From: Caldilinea sp. CFX5
GTDB lineage: Bacteria > Chloroflexota > Anaerolineae > Caldilineales > Caldilineaceae
NCBI GenBank assembly: GCA_021405325.1
Contig: QWII01000039.1
Coordinates: 37,139 to 101,138 of the forward strand
Direction of reading: 5' to 3'
DNA: 64,000 nucleotides
The notes beneath the pieces were generated by a model. It searched no databases. It had not been told where the DNA came from and saw only the letters and a program-made list of their open reading frames with translations. A program made the position numbers and the translations under genes. This document shows positions 55,024-63,553 of the stretch, piece by piece; the stretch's first letter is position 1, and each line of letters begins with the position of its first letter.

Positions 55024-56099
55024 CCCAACCCGTCATCACCGATGAAACAAGCTTGGAGCGTGTGATCTACATTGCCCGCTGTCTGACTAATCGCGCCGGC
55101 GTGCGGATGATTATGACTTGTACGCTGGCAAAATTGCATCATCCGGCTGTTGATCCACGCAAGCCGTACACTGAAATTGGTGGGGAAGACTCTTTTTCCG
55201 GGCGAGCGGAATATGATGAAGCCCATGTTTGGCCCTTTGCCGCGGCTCATGATTTGCCGGTCAATTCAACCACAGCCTTTCTCACCCCAGGCTTTCGGAC
55301 AATGAACGTTCCACTGGCTCCGCCGCTGGTCATCAGCGGTCGCCCACGGCGCATGTATGCCGATACGATTCAACTGTTGGATGATGTCTATCGCGGGCGC
55401 GTTACAGCAGAGGATCTATTGGTCGAAACGCTGCGCCAACTGCTCCTACTCCGCCAGGAACAAGAAGGGCGAATGCAACAGTTACTGCGTGAACTGAGCA
55501 GTTCCTACAGTAGCATTCCACTCTCATCGGAGGACATTATTACCCTCCTTGAGCAACATTTGAAAAGTCCCAAGTCAAGCCGGTTGCCGGTTCTGGTTGT
55601 CGCTGCGGCCTATAAAGCTGCTGGTCAACGACTGGGGGAAGTGGCAAAGTCTCTCCACGCTCACAATGCGGCGGACCTACAAACTGGCGCTTTGGGTGAC
55701 ATTGAAATTACCCTGATCAATGACGATAAGGTTATCACCAGCTACGAAATGAAAGCCAAAGAAGTGACCAGAGATGATATTGACCATGCTATCTTCAAAA
55801 TCGGTAGTTCGGGCAAGAAAGTGGACAACTACATCTTTATCACAACTGCCACTATTAATAAAGATGTCATCGAGTATGCGGCCTCGCTCTATCACGAAAC
55901 AGGTGGCATTGAATTTGCCATTTTAGATTGTATCGGTTTCCTACGGCATTTCTTGCACCTCTTTCACCGTTTGCGCCTCGATTTTCTGGACGCCTATCAA
56001 GCGCTAGTTTTGATAGAGCCGGATAGCGCCGTTAGCCAGCCGCTCAAAGAATTGTTTTTAGCGCTAAGGCGTGCAGCAGAATTGGATATGGGCAATTGA
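54966..56099 (+). CDS. SacI-family restriction endonuclease
   Basis: 377 residues. RVIYIARCLTNRAGVRMIMT, LHHPAVDPRKPYTEIGG, DSFSGRAEYDEAHVWPF and STTAFLTPGFRTMNV are the conserved N-terminal blocks I associate with the SacI endonuclease family. A probable nuclease core lies at about 230-270: GDIEITLINDDKVITSYEMK with the E-x-K-type end. It begins inside the methylase gene (58-nt overlap), giving translational coupling and late production of the endonuclease. The recognition site cannot be deduced. Confidence 0.78.
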   Translation: MADPREILENALRRARATLAQPVITDETSLERVIYIARCLTNRAGVRMIMTCTLAKLHHPAVDPRKPYTEIGGEDSFSGRAEYDEAHVWPFAAAHDLPVNSTTAFLTPGFRTMNVPLAPPLVISGRPRRMYADTIQLLDDVYRGRVTAEDLLVETLRQLLLLRQEQEGRMQQLLRELSSSYSSIPLSSEDIITLLEQHLKSPKSSRLPVLVVAAAYKAAGQRLGEVAKSLHAHNAADLQTGALGDIEITLINDDKVITSYEMKAKEVTRDDIDHAIFKIGSSGKKVDNYIFITTATINKDVIEYAASLYHETGGIEFAILDCIGFLRHFLHLFHRLRLDFLDAYQALVLIEPDSAVSQPLKELFLALRRAAELDMGN

Positions 56100-56107
56100 A
56101 TTGTCAT

Positions 56108-56287
56108 CCTATTGCTAAACACCGGCGTCAACGCCAACTGGCTCTTGACCGGCGAGGGTGACATGTTCAACGTTGCGTCGAGTGCCGTGGAGACGGAGAT
56201 GCAAGAAGTATGGGCAGTCTACCAACGGCTGGGGGACAAGGAACGGGCGCTGTGGTTGGAAGTCGCAAGGGCGTTTGCGAGGGCATA
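56108..56287 (+). pseudogene. XRE tail repeat, copy C (5'-truncated regulator gene)
   Basis: Reads LLLNTGVNANWLLTGEGDMF, then NVASSAVETEMQEVWAVYQR and a C-terminal ARAFARA to a TAA at 56285-56287, homologous to the last 60 residues of the XRE protein. It sits 8 nt after the SacI-like stop and 17 nt before the next endonuclease gene, so it fills the junction between two restriction modules. Confidence 0.8.
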
Positions 56288-56304
56288 AAACTGAAAAGAC
56301 AAGT

Positions 56305-56958
56305 ATGAAAACTAATCTAGATATCGATATACTGACTCAACAAGCAGCAACCTTTGCTGAAACCGAAAATAGCTATGACGAACCATCACTCTATGGCGTC
56401 ACCGATGGCAAACGGATCGGCACCTATCTCGAACACAAATTCAAGTTGTATCTAAGCGTCCAATATACCTATGAAGAAGGCAACTCTGCATCTGGCATTG
56501 ACTTTCCTGGACTGGGCGTTGATTTAAAGGTGACCAGTATCACGCAACCGCAATCGTCCTCGCCATTTAAGTCAGCTCGACAGAAGATCTATGGTCTTGG
56601 CTATCATCTATTGGTTTTCGTCTATGAAAAGTTTGACGAGCATAATCAGCAAACCGGACGTTTGAACATGAAGCACACGATTTTCGTCGACAAAGCGCGC
56701 ACGGCTGATTACCAAATGACACGTGGGATTCGTGAGATTGTCGAAAGGGACGGCAATACGGACGATTTGGTTGCCTACCTCCAAGATCGGAATCTGCCGA
56801 TTGACGAGATCGCCGCCCGCCATCTCGCTGAAGAAATCCTACAGCATCCACCACAACTCGGCTATCTGACTATTTCCAATGCCCTACAATGGCGGTTACA
56901 ATATAATCGCGTTATCCAACAAGCCGGCGAAGTTGAAGGCATTTATCGTATTCGATGA
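56305..56958 (+). CDS. Type II restriction endonuclease, PD-(D/E)XK fold
   Basis: 217 residues. The catalytic segment SGIDFPGLGVDLKVTSITQP gives the D...D-x-K metal site near residues 70-80. FETENSYDEPSLYGV-type start and YHLLVFVYEKFDE (a core strand) fit Type II enzymes. A GKRIGTYLEHKF helix precedes the core. Its gene is 8 nt upstream of the N6-adenine methylase, so they form one restriction-modification operon. I chose the ATG at 56305, after the XRE tail fragment; the longer frame is read-through of that fragment. Confidence 0.8.
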   Translation: MKTNLDIDILTQQAATFAETENSYDEPSLYGVTDGKRIGTYLEHKFKLYLSVQYTYEEGNSASGIDFPGLGVDLKVTSITQPQSSSPFKSARQKIYGLGYHLLVFVYEKFDEHNQQTGRLNMKHTIFVDKARTADYQMTRGIREIVERDGNTDDLVAYLQDRNLPIDEIAARHLAEEILQHPPQLGYLTISNALQWRLQYNRVIQQAGEVEGIYRIR

Positions 56959-56966
56959 GGTGAATC

Positions 56967-58535
56967 ATGCCAGGAAAGAAGAGTAAGGCAATTTGGGAGT
57001 TTGGTGATTTCCAAACGCCTGACGAACTGGCAATGGAAATCATCCAGGTACTGAGGAGAATGCCGATTGTCCCAGCTTCGATCATTGAACCTACTTGTGG
57101 CATAGGTAATCTACTTGTCAGTGCAATGAGAGCCTACCCTTATACCGAGCAGGTGGTTGGCGTTGATATCAATTCTCAGTACCTGACGCAGCTTTGCACG
57201 CGAATTGATCTTGAAGAGCTAAATCCCAATACAGAGATCATTCATGCCAACTTCTTTGACATGAATTGGGAAGAAATTATTGCAAAGTTACCACAGCCAC
57301 TGCTGATTATCGGTAATCCACCATGGGTCACAAGTGCAGAGCTGAGTACGCTGCAAAGTCAAAATTTGCCGGAAAAATCTAACATTCATGGTCACAATGG
57401 CCTTGATGCCGTGATGGGCAAGAGCAACTTTGACATCTCCGAATGGATGCTGTTGCAGCAAATCAGTTGGTTACAAGCACGGGTGGGTGTATTGGCTATG
57501 CTTTGTAAGAGTGCGGTTGCCCGTAAAATTTTAGCCTATGCCTGGAAAAATAAAGTAAAAATTGCTTCAGCACAAATCTTTAAGATTGATGCAAAACGCC
57601 ATTTTGATGCAGCCGTCGATGCTTGTTTGCTTGTTATGACTTTTGATCGAAAAGTTGTTGATTGGCAATGTCATATCTTTCCTACTCTTACTTCACTACA
57701 GCCAGAGAGCGCCCTTGGTTATCAAGATGGCTTTATTGTTTCCGATATTACAGCGTATCAACATTTGCATTATCTCTATGGCATAGAAGAGCATTACACC
57801 TGGCGGTCGGGGATTAAACATGATTGTTCGAAAGTAATGGAGCTAGTTCAAGAAGACAACCACTGTTTTACCAATGGCGACGGACAACAGGTTAAGTTAG
57901 AATCGAAATTTATTTATCCGATGCTAAAAAGCTCAGATATTGGTAACGGGCGCATCAATGGCCGGCGAAAGTGTATGATCGTCACACAAACTAGTATTGG
58001 CGAGGACACAAGCAAAATTAAGAGACTTGCTCCGCAAACCTGGCAGTACCTGCAACAGAATCATCCCACATTTGAAAAGCGCAGTAGCTCAATTTATAAA
58101 AATCGACCAGACTTCTCCATTTTTGGGGTTGGTGATTATACATTTACGCCTTGGAAAGTAGCCATCTCTGGTTTTTATAAGAAACTCAATTTCGTCCCCA
58201 TCGGCCCGGTTGATGACAAGCCTGTTGTTTTTGATGACACGATCTATTTTCTCGCTTGTCAGTCTCGTGAAGAAGCCGAGTTTCTTGCCGATCTCTTAAA
58301 TTCTGATCTTGCAACACAGTTTTTCAACGCAATGATTTTCTGGGAGGATAAGCGACCTATCACTGTTGAGGTGTTAAAAAGGCTTAATATCCGCAGGTTG
58401 GCTTGTGCCTTAGGTCGTGAAGATGTGTATCTTAGCTTTGTTGCACAGTCACCAACAGAGGCAGTGCAACTGCGCTTGTTGGAAAGTGCTGCCACCTATT
58501 CTGCTCCTCCGCTAACAAACTCGGCACCGATCTAG
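56967..58535 (+). CDS. N6-adenine DNA methyltransferase (Type II, NPPW)
   Basis: 522 residues. SAM motif IIEPTCGIGNLLVSAM, then VVGVDINSQYL (motif II Asp) and the catalytic LIIGNPPWVTSAEL (NPPW). The order I-II-IV marks a gamma-class adenine methylase. The C-terminal half (RSGIKHDCSKVMELV, FSIFGVGDYTFTPWKVAI) resembles the target-recognition part of large methylases such as TaqI-type or Type IIG fragments. Coupled with the upstream endonuclease. It is the last clear gene of the island; after it composition returns to that of the host. Confidence 0.9.
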   Translation: MPGKKSKAIWEFGDFQTPDELAMEIIQVLRRMPIVPASIIEPTCGIGNLLVSAMRAYPYTEQVVGVDINSQYLTQLCTRIDLEELNPNTEIIHANFFDMNWEEIIAKLPQPLLIIGNPPWVTSAELSTLQSQNLPEKSNIHGHNGLDAVMGKSNFDISEWMLLQQISWLQARVGVLAMLCKSAVARKILAYAWKNKVKIASAQIFKIDAKRHFDAAVDACLLVMTFDRKVVDWQCHIFPTLTSLQPESALGYQDGFIVSDITAYQHLHYLYGIEEHYTWRSGIKHDCSKVMELVQEDNHCFTNGDGQQVKLESKFIYPMLKSSDIGNGRINGRRKCMIVTQTSIGEDTSKIKRLAPQTWQYLQQNHPTFEKRSSSIYKNRPDFSIFGVGDYTFTPWKVAISGFYKKLNFVPIGPVDDKPVVFDDTIYFLACQSREEAEFLADLLNSDLATQFFNAMIFWEDKRPITVEVLKRLNIRRLACALGREDVYLSFVAQSPTEAVQLRLLESAATYSAPPLTNSAPI

Positions 58536-58765
58536 AGGCATTCTCTGATCTATCTCATTATCGCCGTAGGCTATTCCAAAGAAATAAATCCCTGGTTGGC
58601 GCGTCAGGCCATCGACAACGCTCATGTCCGTTATCCGGTATAACTCGACTTGTGCAACAGGAGTATACCCTGGCCTATTCCTTTCGCGCGCTTCTGCGAT
58701 CAAAATCGTGGCTACCATTCCCGATGATCAAGTCGCAACCAACGGCCAATGTTCAGGATCAATGC
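58536..58765. other. Right border region of the island
   Basis: About 230 bp between the methylase and coxB. A minus-strand frame (58512-58718, with VAQVELYRITDMSVVDGLTR) and a short plus-strand frame (SLIYLIIAVGYSKEINPWLA) both look vaguely protein-like. Neither has a convincing start or family match, and they may be debris of a truncated gene. No att-like repeat of the lepA end was noticed here. Confidence 0.35.
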
Positions 58766-59770
58766 ATGAAAACTCTGCCATCGCATATCGCCGCTGTCGT
58801 TGTCGCTTTTTTCCTCAGCGGCTGTGGCGACGCGCCGAATGTCTTTGCCCCCAAAGGACCGGCGGCGGCGGAAATTGCCGAACTGGGCTGGCTGCTGGTG
58901 GGGCTAGGCAGTGCGGTCTTTGGCTTGGTCATGGGCTTGCTCTTCTACGCCAGCTTCCGTCGACGCAGCGCTGATGCCGCCGAAGATGGCCGCCGTACAC
59001 CACCTTCGCCGACCACCCAACGCTGGGTGATCATGGGGGGGGTGGTTTTCCCCACCGTGATTCTGGCCGTCGTCTTGTTCTTCACGATTACCACATTGCG
59101 GGCGATCTCGGCCCGCGCACCGGTGGCCGATCTCACCATCGAAGTGATTGGGCGTCAGTGGTGGTGGGAGGTGCATTATCCAAACCAGCAGATTGTCACC
59201 GCCAACGAGATCCACATTCCGCTCGGTCAGCCGGTGCGCATGGTCTTGAAAGCGGGCGACGTGATCCACAGCTTCTGGGTGCCGGCTCTGCATGGCAAGC
59301 TTGACATGATCCCCGGTCAAGAAAATGAGTTCTGGCTGCAAGCTGACCATGCCGGCGAATACTGGGGCGAATGCACCGAGTTTTGTGGTTTGCAACATGC
59401 CAAGATGAACTTTGTCGTGGTCGCCGAAAGCGCCGAAGACTTTGCCCGCTGGCTCGAACGGGAGCGCCAACCCGCCACCACGCCGACCGATCCGCTGTTG
59501 CAACAAGGCCAGGCGCTCTTCCTCGCCTCGACCTGCGCTTACTGTCATGCCATCCAGGGGACAACAGCAGTGGGTACGCTGGGGCCGGATCTGACCCATT
59601 TGGCGAGCCGGCGCACCCTGGCCGCCGGCGCCGTGCGCAACACCCCCGGTCATCTGGCCGGCTGGATTGTCGATCCGCAGCACATCAAACCGGGCAATCT
59701 CATGCCGGCCTCCCACTATTCGGGACCGGAGTTACAGGCCCTGCTCGCCTATTTACTGAGCCTGCGCTGA
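58766..59770 (+). CDS. coxB: Cytochrome c oxidase subunit II with fused cytochrome c domain (caa3 type)
   Basis: 334 residues. Lipoprotein signal ending FFLSGCG, two membrane helices (about 30-52 and 75-98), then the CuA cupredoxin. IGRQWWWEVHYP is the aromatic patch; the CuA ligands are in VIHSFWVPAL and CTEFCGLQHAKM. The C-terminal cytochrome c has the CAYCH heme motif and LMPAS as Met ligand. The ATG at 58766 places the signal peptide first; an ORF extension upstream lies in the island border. First gene of the oxidase operon. Confidence 0.94.
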   Translation: MKTLPSHIAAVVVAFFLSGCGDAPNVFAPKGPAAAEIAELGWLLVGLGSAVFGLVMGLLFYASFRRRSADAAEDGRRTPPSPTTQRWVIMGGVVFPTVILAVVLFFTITTLRAISARAPVADLTIEVIGRQWWWEVHYPNQQIVTANEIHIPLGQPVRMVLKAGDVIHSFWVPALHGKLDMIPGQENEFWLQADHAGEYWGECTEFCGLQHAKMNFVVVAESAEDFARWLERERQPATTPTDPLLQQGQALFLASTCAYCHAIQGTTAVGTLGPDLTHLASRRTLAAGAVRNTPGHLAGWIVDPQHIKPGNLMPASHYSGPELQALLAYLLSLR

Positions 59771-59780
59771 GGGTTATACA

Positions 59781-59813
59781 AGAAACCAGGGTTTTGCCAA
59801 AACCCTGGTTTCT
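59781..59813. repeat. Perfect 15-bp stem-loop, AGAAACC family, within the oxidase operon
   Basis: AGAAACCAGGGTTTT, loop GCC and exact complement. It lies 11 nt after the coxB stop and 31 nt before the coxA-C start. Same loop and ends as 28679-28711, with compensating stem changes. It may attenuate or protect the transcript between the two genes. Confidence 0.75.
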
Positions 59814-59844
59814 AGCACACCTAACCATTTTACTAGGACATTTT

Positions 59845-62412
59845 ATGACGACATCCGCCTCTACCCCCAACACGGTCACGGCCCGCCATCCCGCTCCGCC
59901 ACGGGAGATCTCCGCAGAGATGGAGCAAGCCGAACGGCTGGAACGCCTATGGGCCGATCCGCCCGGTTTTGTCGGCTGGTTTCGGGCGGTGCAGAACGAC
60001 GCCGTCGGCGGCCGCGTGATGGGCATGGCCTTTATTTTCTTTCTGCTGGGCGGTCTTAACGCGCTGCTCTTGCGGCTGCAACTCTACAAGGCGGAAAATG
60101 AGTTGATCGGCCCCGAACTCTTTAACGGTCTCTTCACCATGCACGGCTCGACCATGATGTATCTCTTCGCCGTGCCGATGCTGGAAGGCTTTGCCATCTT
60201 TCTGCTGCCCTTTGTCCTGGGCAACCGCGAGATGCCCTTCCCCCGACTCGGCGTCTTTAGCTTTTTCACCTTTTTGTTGGGCGGGCTGCTCTTTTACAGC
60301 AGCTTTCTCTTCCGCGCCGTTCCCGATGCCGGCTGGTTTGCCTACGCGCCCTTGAGTGGCCCTGAATATTCGCCGGGGTTGGCGCTCGATTTCTGGCTCT
60401 TGGGCCTGGGGGTGGCCGAAGTAGCCGCCATCGCCGCCGGTGTCGAGATTGCGATGGCGATTCTACGAATGCGCGCGCCGGGGATGACACTGGGACGGAT
60501 GCCGATTCTGGCCTGGGCCTATCTGGTAACGGCCTTTTCGATTCTCTTTGCCTTTACCACCCTGCTGGTGGTCAGCCTGCTCTTGGAGTTGGATCGCAAA
60601 TTTGGCACCCAATTCTTTAACGCCGACGCCGGCGGCACCCCGGTTCTCTGGCAGCATCTCTTCTGGATCTTCGGCCACCCGGAGGTCTATATCCAATTTA
60701 TCCCGGCCACCGGCATGGTTTCGATGATCGTGCCGGTCTTTGCCCGGCGCCAACTGGTGGGCTACAGCTACATTGTCATCGCGCTGGTAGCGACGGCCTT
60801 TATCAGCTTTATGCTCTGGGTACATCACATGTTTACCGTCGGCCTGCCGCAGAGCGCCAGCTTTTTCTTTTCCGCCGCCAGCATCATGATCGCCATCCCC
60901 GCCGGCATCCAGATCTTTTCGTGGATCGCCACCATCTGGACGGGGCGACCGGTCTGGAAGACGCCACTGCTCTTTGTGATGGGCTTTCTGGTCATCTTTG
61001 TGCTGGGCGGCATTACCGGCGTCATGGTGGGGGTGATGCCCTTTGACTGGCAGGTGCATGATTCATACTTTGTGGTGGCGCATCTCCATTATGTGCTGAT
61101 TGGCGGCGTCACCTTTCCCATCTTTGCCGCGCTCTACTACTGGATTCCCAAGTTCTACGGCAAAATGCTGAACGAGCGGCTGGGGCAGTGGAACTTCTGG
61201 CTGCTCTTTATCGGCTTCAACATCACCTTCTTCCCCATGCACATTCTCGGCTTGCTGGGGATGCCGCGGCGCGTCTACACCTACCCCGAAGGCTTTGGCT
61301 GGGATATTTATAATCTGATTGCCACGGTTGGTTCGTTTATCCTGGCCTTGGGCGTCGCCGTCTTTCTGGTCAACCTGCTCTACAGTCTGCGTTGGGGGGA
61401 GGATGCCAGCGCCAACCCGTGGGAAGCCGACTCGTTGGAGTGGAGTATGCCGTCGCCGCCGGCCAACTATGGCTATGCCGAGTTGCCGGTGGTGCAAAGT
61501 CGCCACCCGCTCTGGGAGCAGGATGATGTCTTTGCCGGGCCGGCGCGGGTGAACCGGCTGCTGGAAGGGTTGCAAGGCTGGCCGCTCACCTGGCGCGCGG
61601 CCCTCACCACCACCCTGCTCGATGCCAAACCGGTGGAGGTCTTCCGCGTCTCCGGCCCCTCGATCTGGCCGCTGGTGACGGCGACGGGCTTGATCCTGAT
61701 CTTCGCCGCCGAAATTTTCAGTCTGCGCGTGCTGGTCTTTATGGGCGCCTTTGCCACCATCGTCGGTCTCTTTGGCTGGCACTGGCCCGATTCGATCCCC
61801 ACCACCGAGCGCGAGTTGGCCTTTGAGCGTGAACACAACATTCAGGTCTATCCCAATGGCAGCCCCAGCCTGGATCGCATGGCAACCTGGATGATGCTCT
61901 TGCTGGTCGCCATTGCGCTGGGCAATTTCTTGTTCTGTTACTTTTTCCTGCGGCTGGAGAGCGAGGTCTGGCCGCCGCCGGGCTTTCCGTTGCCGGGGCT
62001 GCTTCTGCCTGCCCTGGGTACGATGGCATTGGGGGGTGGTCTCTTCGCCCTACGCCGGGCGCGCCAGCGCATCCGGCAGGATGACCAGGACGGCTTTTTC
62101 ACCGCCCTGGGGGTTGCCCTGGTGCTGGGGTTGCTGACCGGCGGGCTGCTCTTCTATGATCTGTGGCGGCAACCCTTTGACCAGACCACCCACGCCTATG
62201 GTTCGCTTTACTATACGCTGGGCACTTTTCTGCTCTTGATCGTCCTCAGCGCCGTGTTGCAAACGCTCTTCACCCTCTACTGGGCCTGGCGCGGGCAGTA
62301 CACGGCGCGTGAACATGTGGCGATTCAGGTAGGCGTGATTTTGTGGCAGGGGGCCTTTGTCTTCTGGCTCGTGTTGGCGGCTACGCTGTATGTGTCGCCC
62401 TATTGGATTTAG
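59845..62412 (+). CDS. coxA: Cytochrome c oxidase subunits I and III, fused
   Basis: 855 residues. Subunit I part (to about 560): low-spin heme His100 in MHGSTMMYLF, HPEVY at 278-282 (CuB His and cross-linked Tyr), HH at 327-328, HLHYV at 413-417 (heme a3 and a). After a linker with SPPANYGYAELPVVQSRHP, the C-terminal part (about 650-855) has five helices with LDRMATWMMLLLVAIALGNF and EREHNIQVYPNG, matching subunit III. Such I+III fusions are known in caa3 oxidases, for example Thermus. The ATG at 59845 follows TAGGAC and is preferred to the long upstream frame, which overlaps coxB. Confidence 0.94.
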   Translation: MTTSASTPNTVTARHPAPPREISAEMEQAERLERLWADPPGFVGWFRAVQNDAVGGRVMGMAFIFFLLGGLNALLLRLQLYKAENELIGPELFNGLFTMHGSTMMYLFAVPMLEGFAIFLLPFVLGNREMPFPRLGVFSFFTFLLGGLLFYSSFLFRAVPDAGWFAYAPLSGPEYSPGLALDFWLLGLGVAEVAAIAAGVEIAMAILRMRAPGMTLGRMPILAWAYLVTAFSILFAFTTLLVVSLLLELDRKFGTQFFNADAGGTPVLWQHLFWIFGHPEVYIQFIPATGMVSMIVPVFARRQLVGYSYIVIALVATAFISFMLWVHHMFTVGLPQSASFFFSAASIMIAIPAGIQIFSWIATIWTGRPVWKTPLLFVMGFLVIFVLGGITGVMVGVMPFDWQVHDSYFVVAHLHYVLIGGVTFPIFAALYYWIPKFYGKMLNERLGQWNFWLLFIGFNITFFPMHILGLLGMPRRVYTYPEGFGWDIYNLIATVGSFILALGVAVFLVNLLYSLRWGEDASANPWEADSLEWSMPSPPANYGYAELPVVQSRHPLWEQDDVFAGPARVNRLLEGLQGWPLTWRAALTTTLLDAKPVEVFRVSGPSIWPLVTATGLILIFAAEIFSLRVLVFMGAFATIVGLFGWHWPDSIPTTERELAFEREHNIQVYPNGSPSLDRMATWMMLLLVAIALGNFLFCYFFLRLESEVWPPPGFPLPGLLLPALGTMALGGGLFALRRARQRIRQDDQDGFFTALGVALVLGLLTGGLLFYDLWRQPFDQTTHAYGSLYYTLGTFLLLIVLSAVLQTLFTLYWAWRGQYTAREHVAIQVGVILWQGAFVFWLVLAATLYVSPYWI

Positions 62413-62467
62413 CAGAGTCCGCAGCGTTCTGTCAAAGAAGTCATGATGGGTGGGTCGCTTGCCCCCT

Positions 62468-62542
62468 ATCACCGCGAATCGTCAGGATTAGCGAATCTTT
62501 TTCTCCTGACGTGATTCGCTAATCCTCCTGATTCGCGGTGAT
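62468..62542. terminator. 30-bp imperfect stem-loop after the oxidase gene
   Basis: Arms 62468-62497 and 62513-62542 (ATCACCGCGAATC... and complement) match at about 26 of 30 positions. It lies 55 nt after the coxA-C stop, in a 240-bp gap without a gene. Possible terminator or attenuator before the downstream cytochrome genes. Confidence 0.65.
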
Positions 62543-62652
62543 ATGTCTGGGCCGCTCCCATCTATTAAGACTTATCGTACAGCAGTCCACAGCCTGTACG
62601 TAACTCAGGGCTAAACGACTCATGACTACAGTTAGGTGGTGAAACAACAACC

Positions 62653-63063
62653 ATGACGATAGAATCTGTTGAACCCTATAACGCCCCGGAGAACGATACC
62701 CGGCGCACCCAATGGCGCTTGCTGACGGGTCTGCTGGCCGGGCCGGTAGTCTATTCCCTCTACTTTATGGCGGTCTACCTCCTGGTGGAGGCGGCGTGTC
62801 GGGAAGCGCTGTTGCAAGGAGAGTTGTGGGGTTTGAATGCGCTCCAGACCGCAGTGGTGGGGTTGACCGCTGTCGCGGTGGTGAGCACGCTGGCGCTGGC
62901 CCGCTATGGCTATAGCGGCGGACGGCAGGCCGGCAGCGAGGACGCTCAGCGTAATCGCCGCTTTCTGGTGCGCACGGGTCTGTGGTTAAGCGGCTTCTTT
63001 GTGCTGGTGACGTTGGTGACGGGGCTGCCGATCCTGGTTTTAGAGTTATGCACTTGGGTATGA
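62653..63063 (+). CDS. Small membrane protein of the oxidase cluster, unknown function
   Basis: 136 residues, three predicted helices (about 25-48, 65-85 and 105-130: GLLAGPVVYSLYFMAVYLLV, TAVVGLTAVAVVSTLALARY, GLWLSGFFVLVTLVTGLPIL). The topology and place resemble accessory proteins after cox genes. Possible homologue of small oxidase assembly proteins, unproven. The stop overlaps the next start as ATGA. Confidence 0.7.
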   Translation: MTIESVEPYNAPENDTRRTQWRLLTGLLAGPVVYSLYFMAVYLLVEAACREALLQGELWGLNALQTAVVGLTAVAVVSTLALARYGYSGGRQAGSEDAQRNRRFLVRTGLWLSGFFVLVTLVTGLPILVLELCTWV

Positions 63064-63455
63064 AATCAATGAACCGAGAAGCGCCTTTGCTGTTGTTCAG
63101 CTTGCTGCTGTTGTCTCTTAGCGCCTGTGCCAGCCCGCGCACAGTGGCGGCAGGCGCCGCGCAGTTGACCGGCGGCGACGCCGAGCGGCGTCAACAAGCC
63201 ATTCGCGCCTATGGCTGCGATTCCTGCCATACCATTCCCGGCATCCCCACCGCTAACTCGACCGCGGGACCGCCGCTGAATGATTGGGCCGAACGTCACT
63301 TTATCGCCGGGTCGCTGGCGAACACCGCCGATAATTTGATTTTGTGGATTCGCTTTCCGCAAAGCGTGGAGCCAGGGACGGCCATGCCCGATTTGGGGGT
63401 GAGCGAACAGGAAGCGCGCGATATTAGCGCCTATCTCTTTACGCTACGACGCTAG
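63060..63455 (+). CDS. Lipoprotein c-type cytochrome
   Basis: 131 residues. Signal peptide with lipobox LLSLSAC, then a single mono-heme class I cytochrome c: AYGCDSCHTIPG (CxxCH) and the Met ligand in GTAMPDLGVSEQEARDISAY. Likely donates electrons to the oxidase. The ATG at 63060 overlaps the upstream stop by 4 nt. The TAG stop is itself the start of a CAGTAGGA word array. Confidence 0.9.
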   Translation: MKSMNREAPLLLFSLLLLSLSACASPRTVAAGAAQLTGGDAERRQQAIRAYGCDSCHTIPGIPTANSTAGPPLNDWAERHFIAGSLANTADNLILWIRFPQSVEPGTAMPDLGVSEQEARDISAYLFTLRR

Positions 63456-63525
63456 ACAGTAGGACAGTAAATCAGTGGGACAGTAAATCAGTAGAGCAGC
63501 TTGTACTGTCTCACTGTCTCACTGT
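63453..63525. repeat. Octamer-word palindrome (CAGTAAAT/CAGTAGGA family)
   Basis: Begins within the stop codon of the cytochrome gene (TAGACAGTAGGACAG). Left units CAGTAGGA/CAGTAAAT/CAGTGGGA. The right part has complementary CTGTCTCA units. Same word family as 10362-10480. Confidence 0.75.
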
Positions 63526-63553
63526 GATCACTTTCTTGTAATAGGGTATCGCT

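Noticed and set aside
59371..59844. Upstream extension of the coxA-C frame to 59371
   Set aside because: The extra 158 codons overlap coxB in another frame and are not oxidase-like; the ATG at 59845 has a ribosome site.
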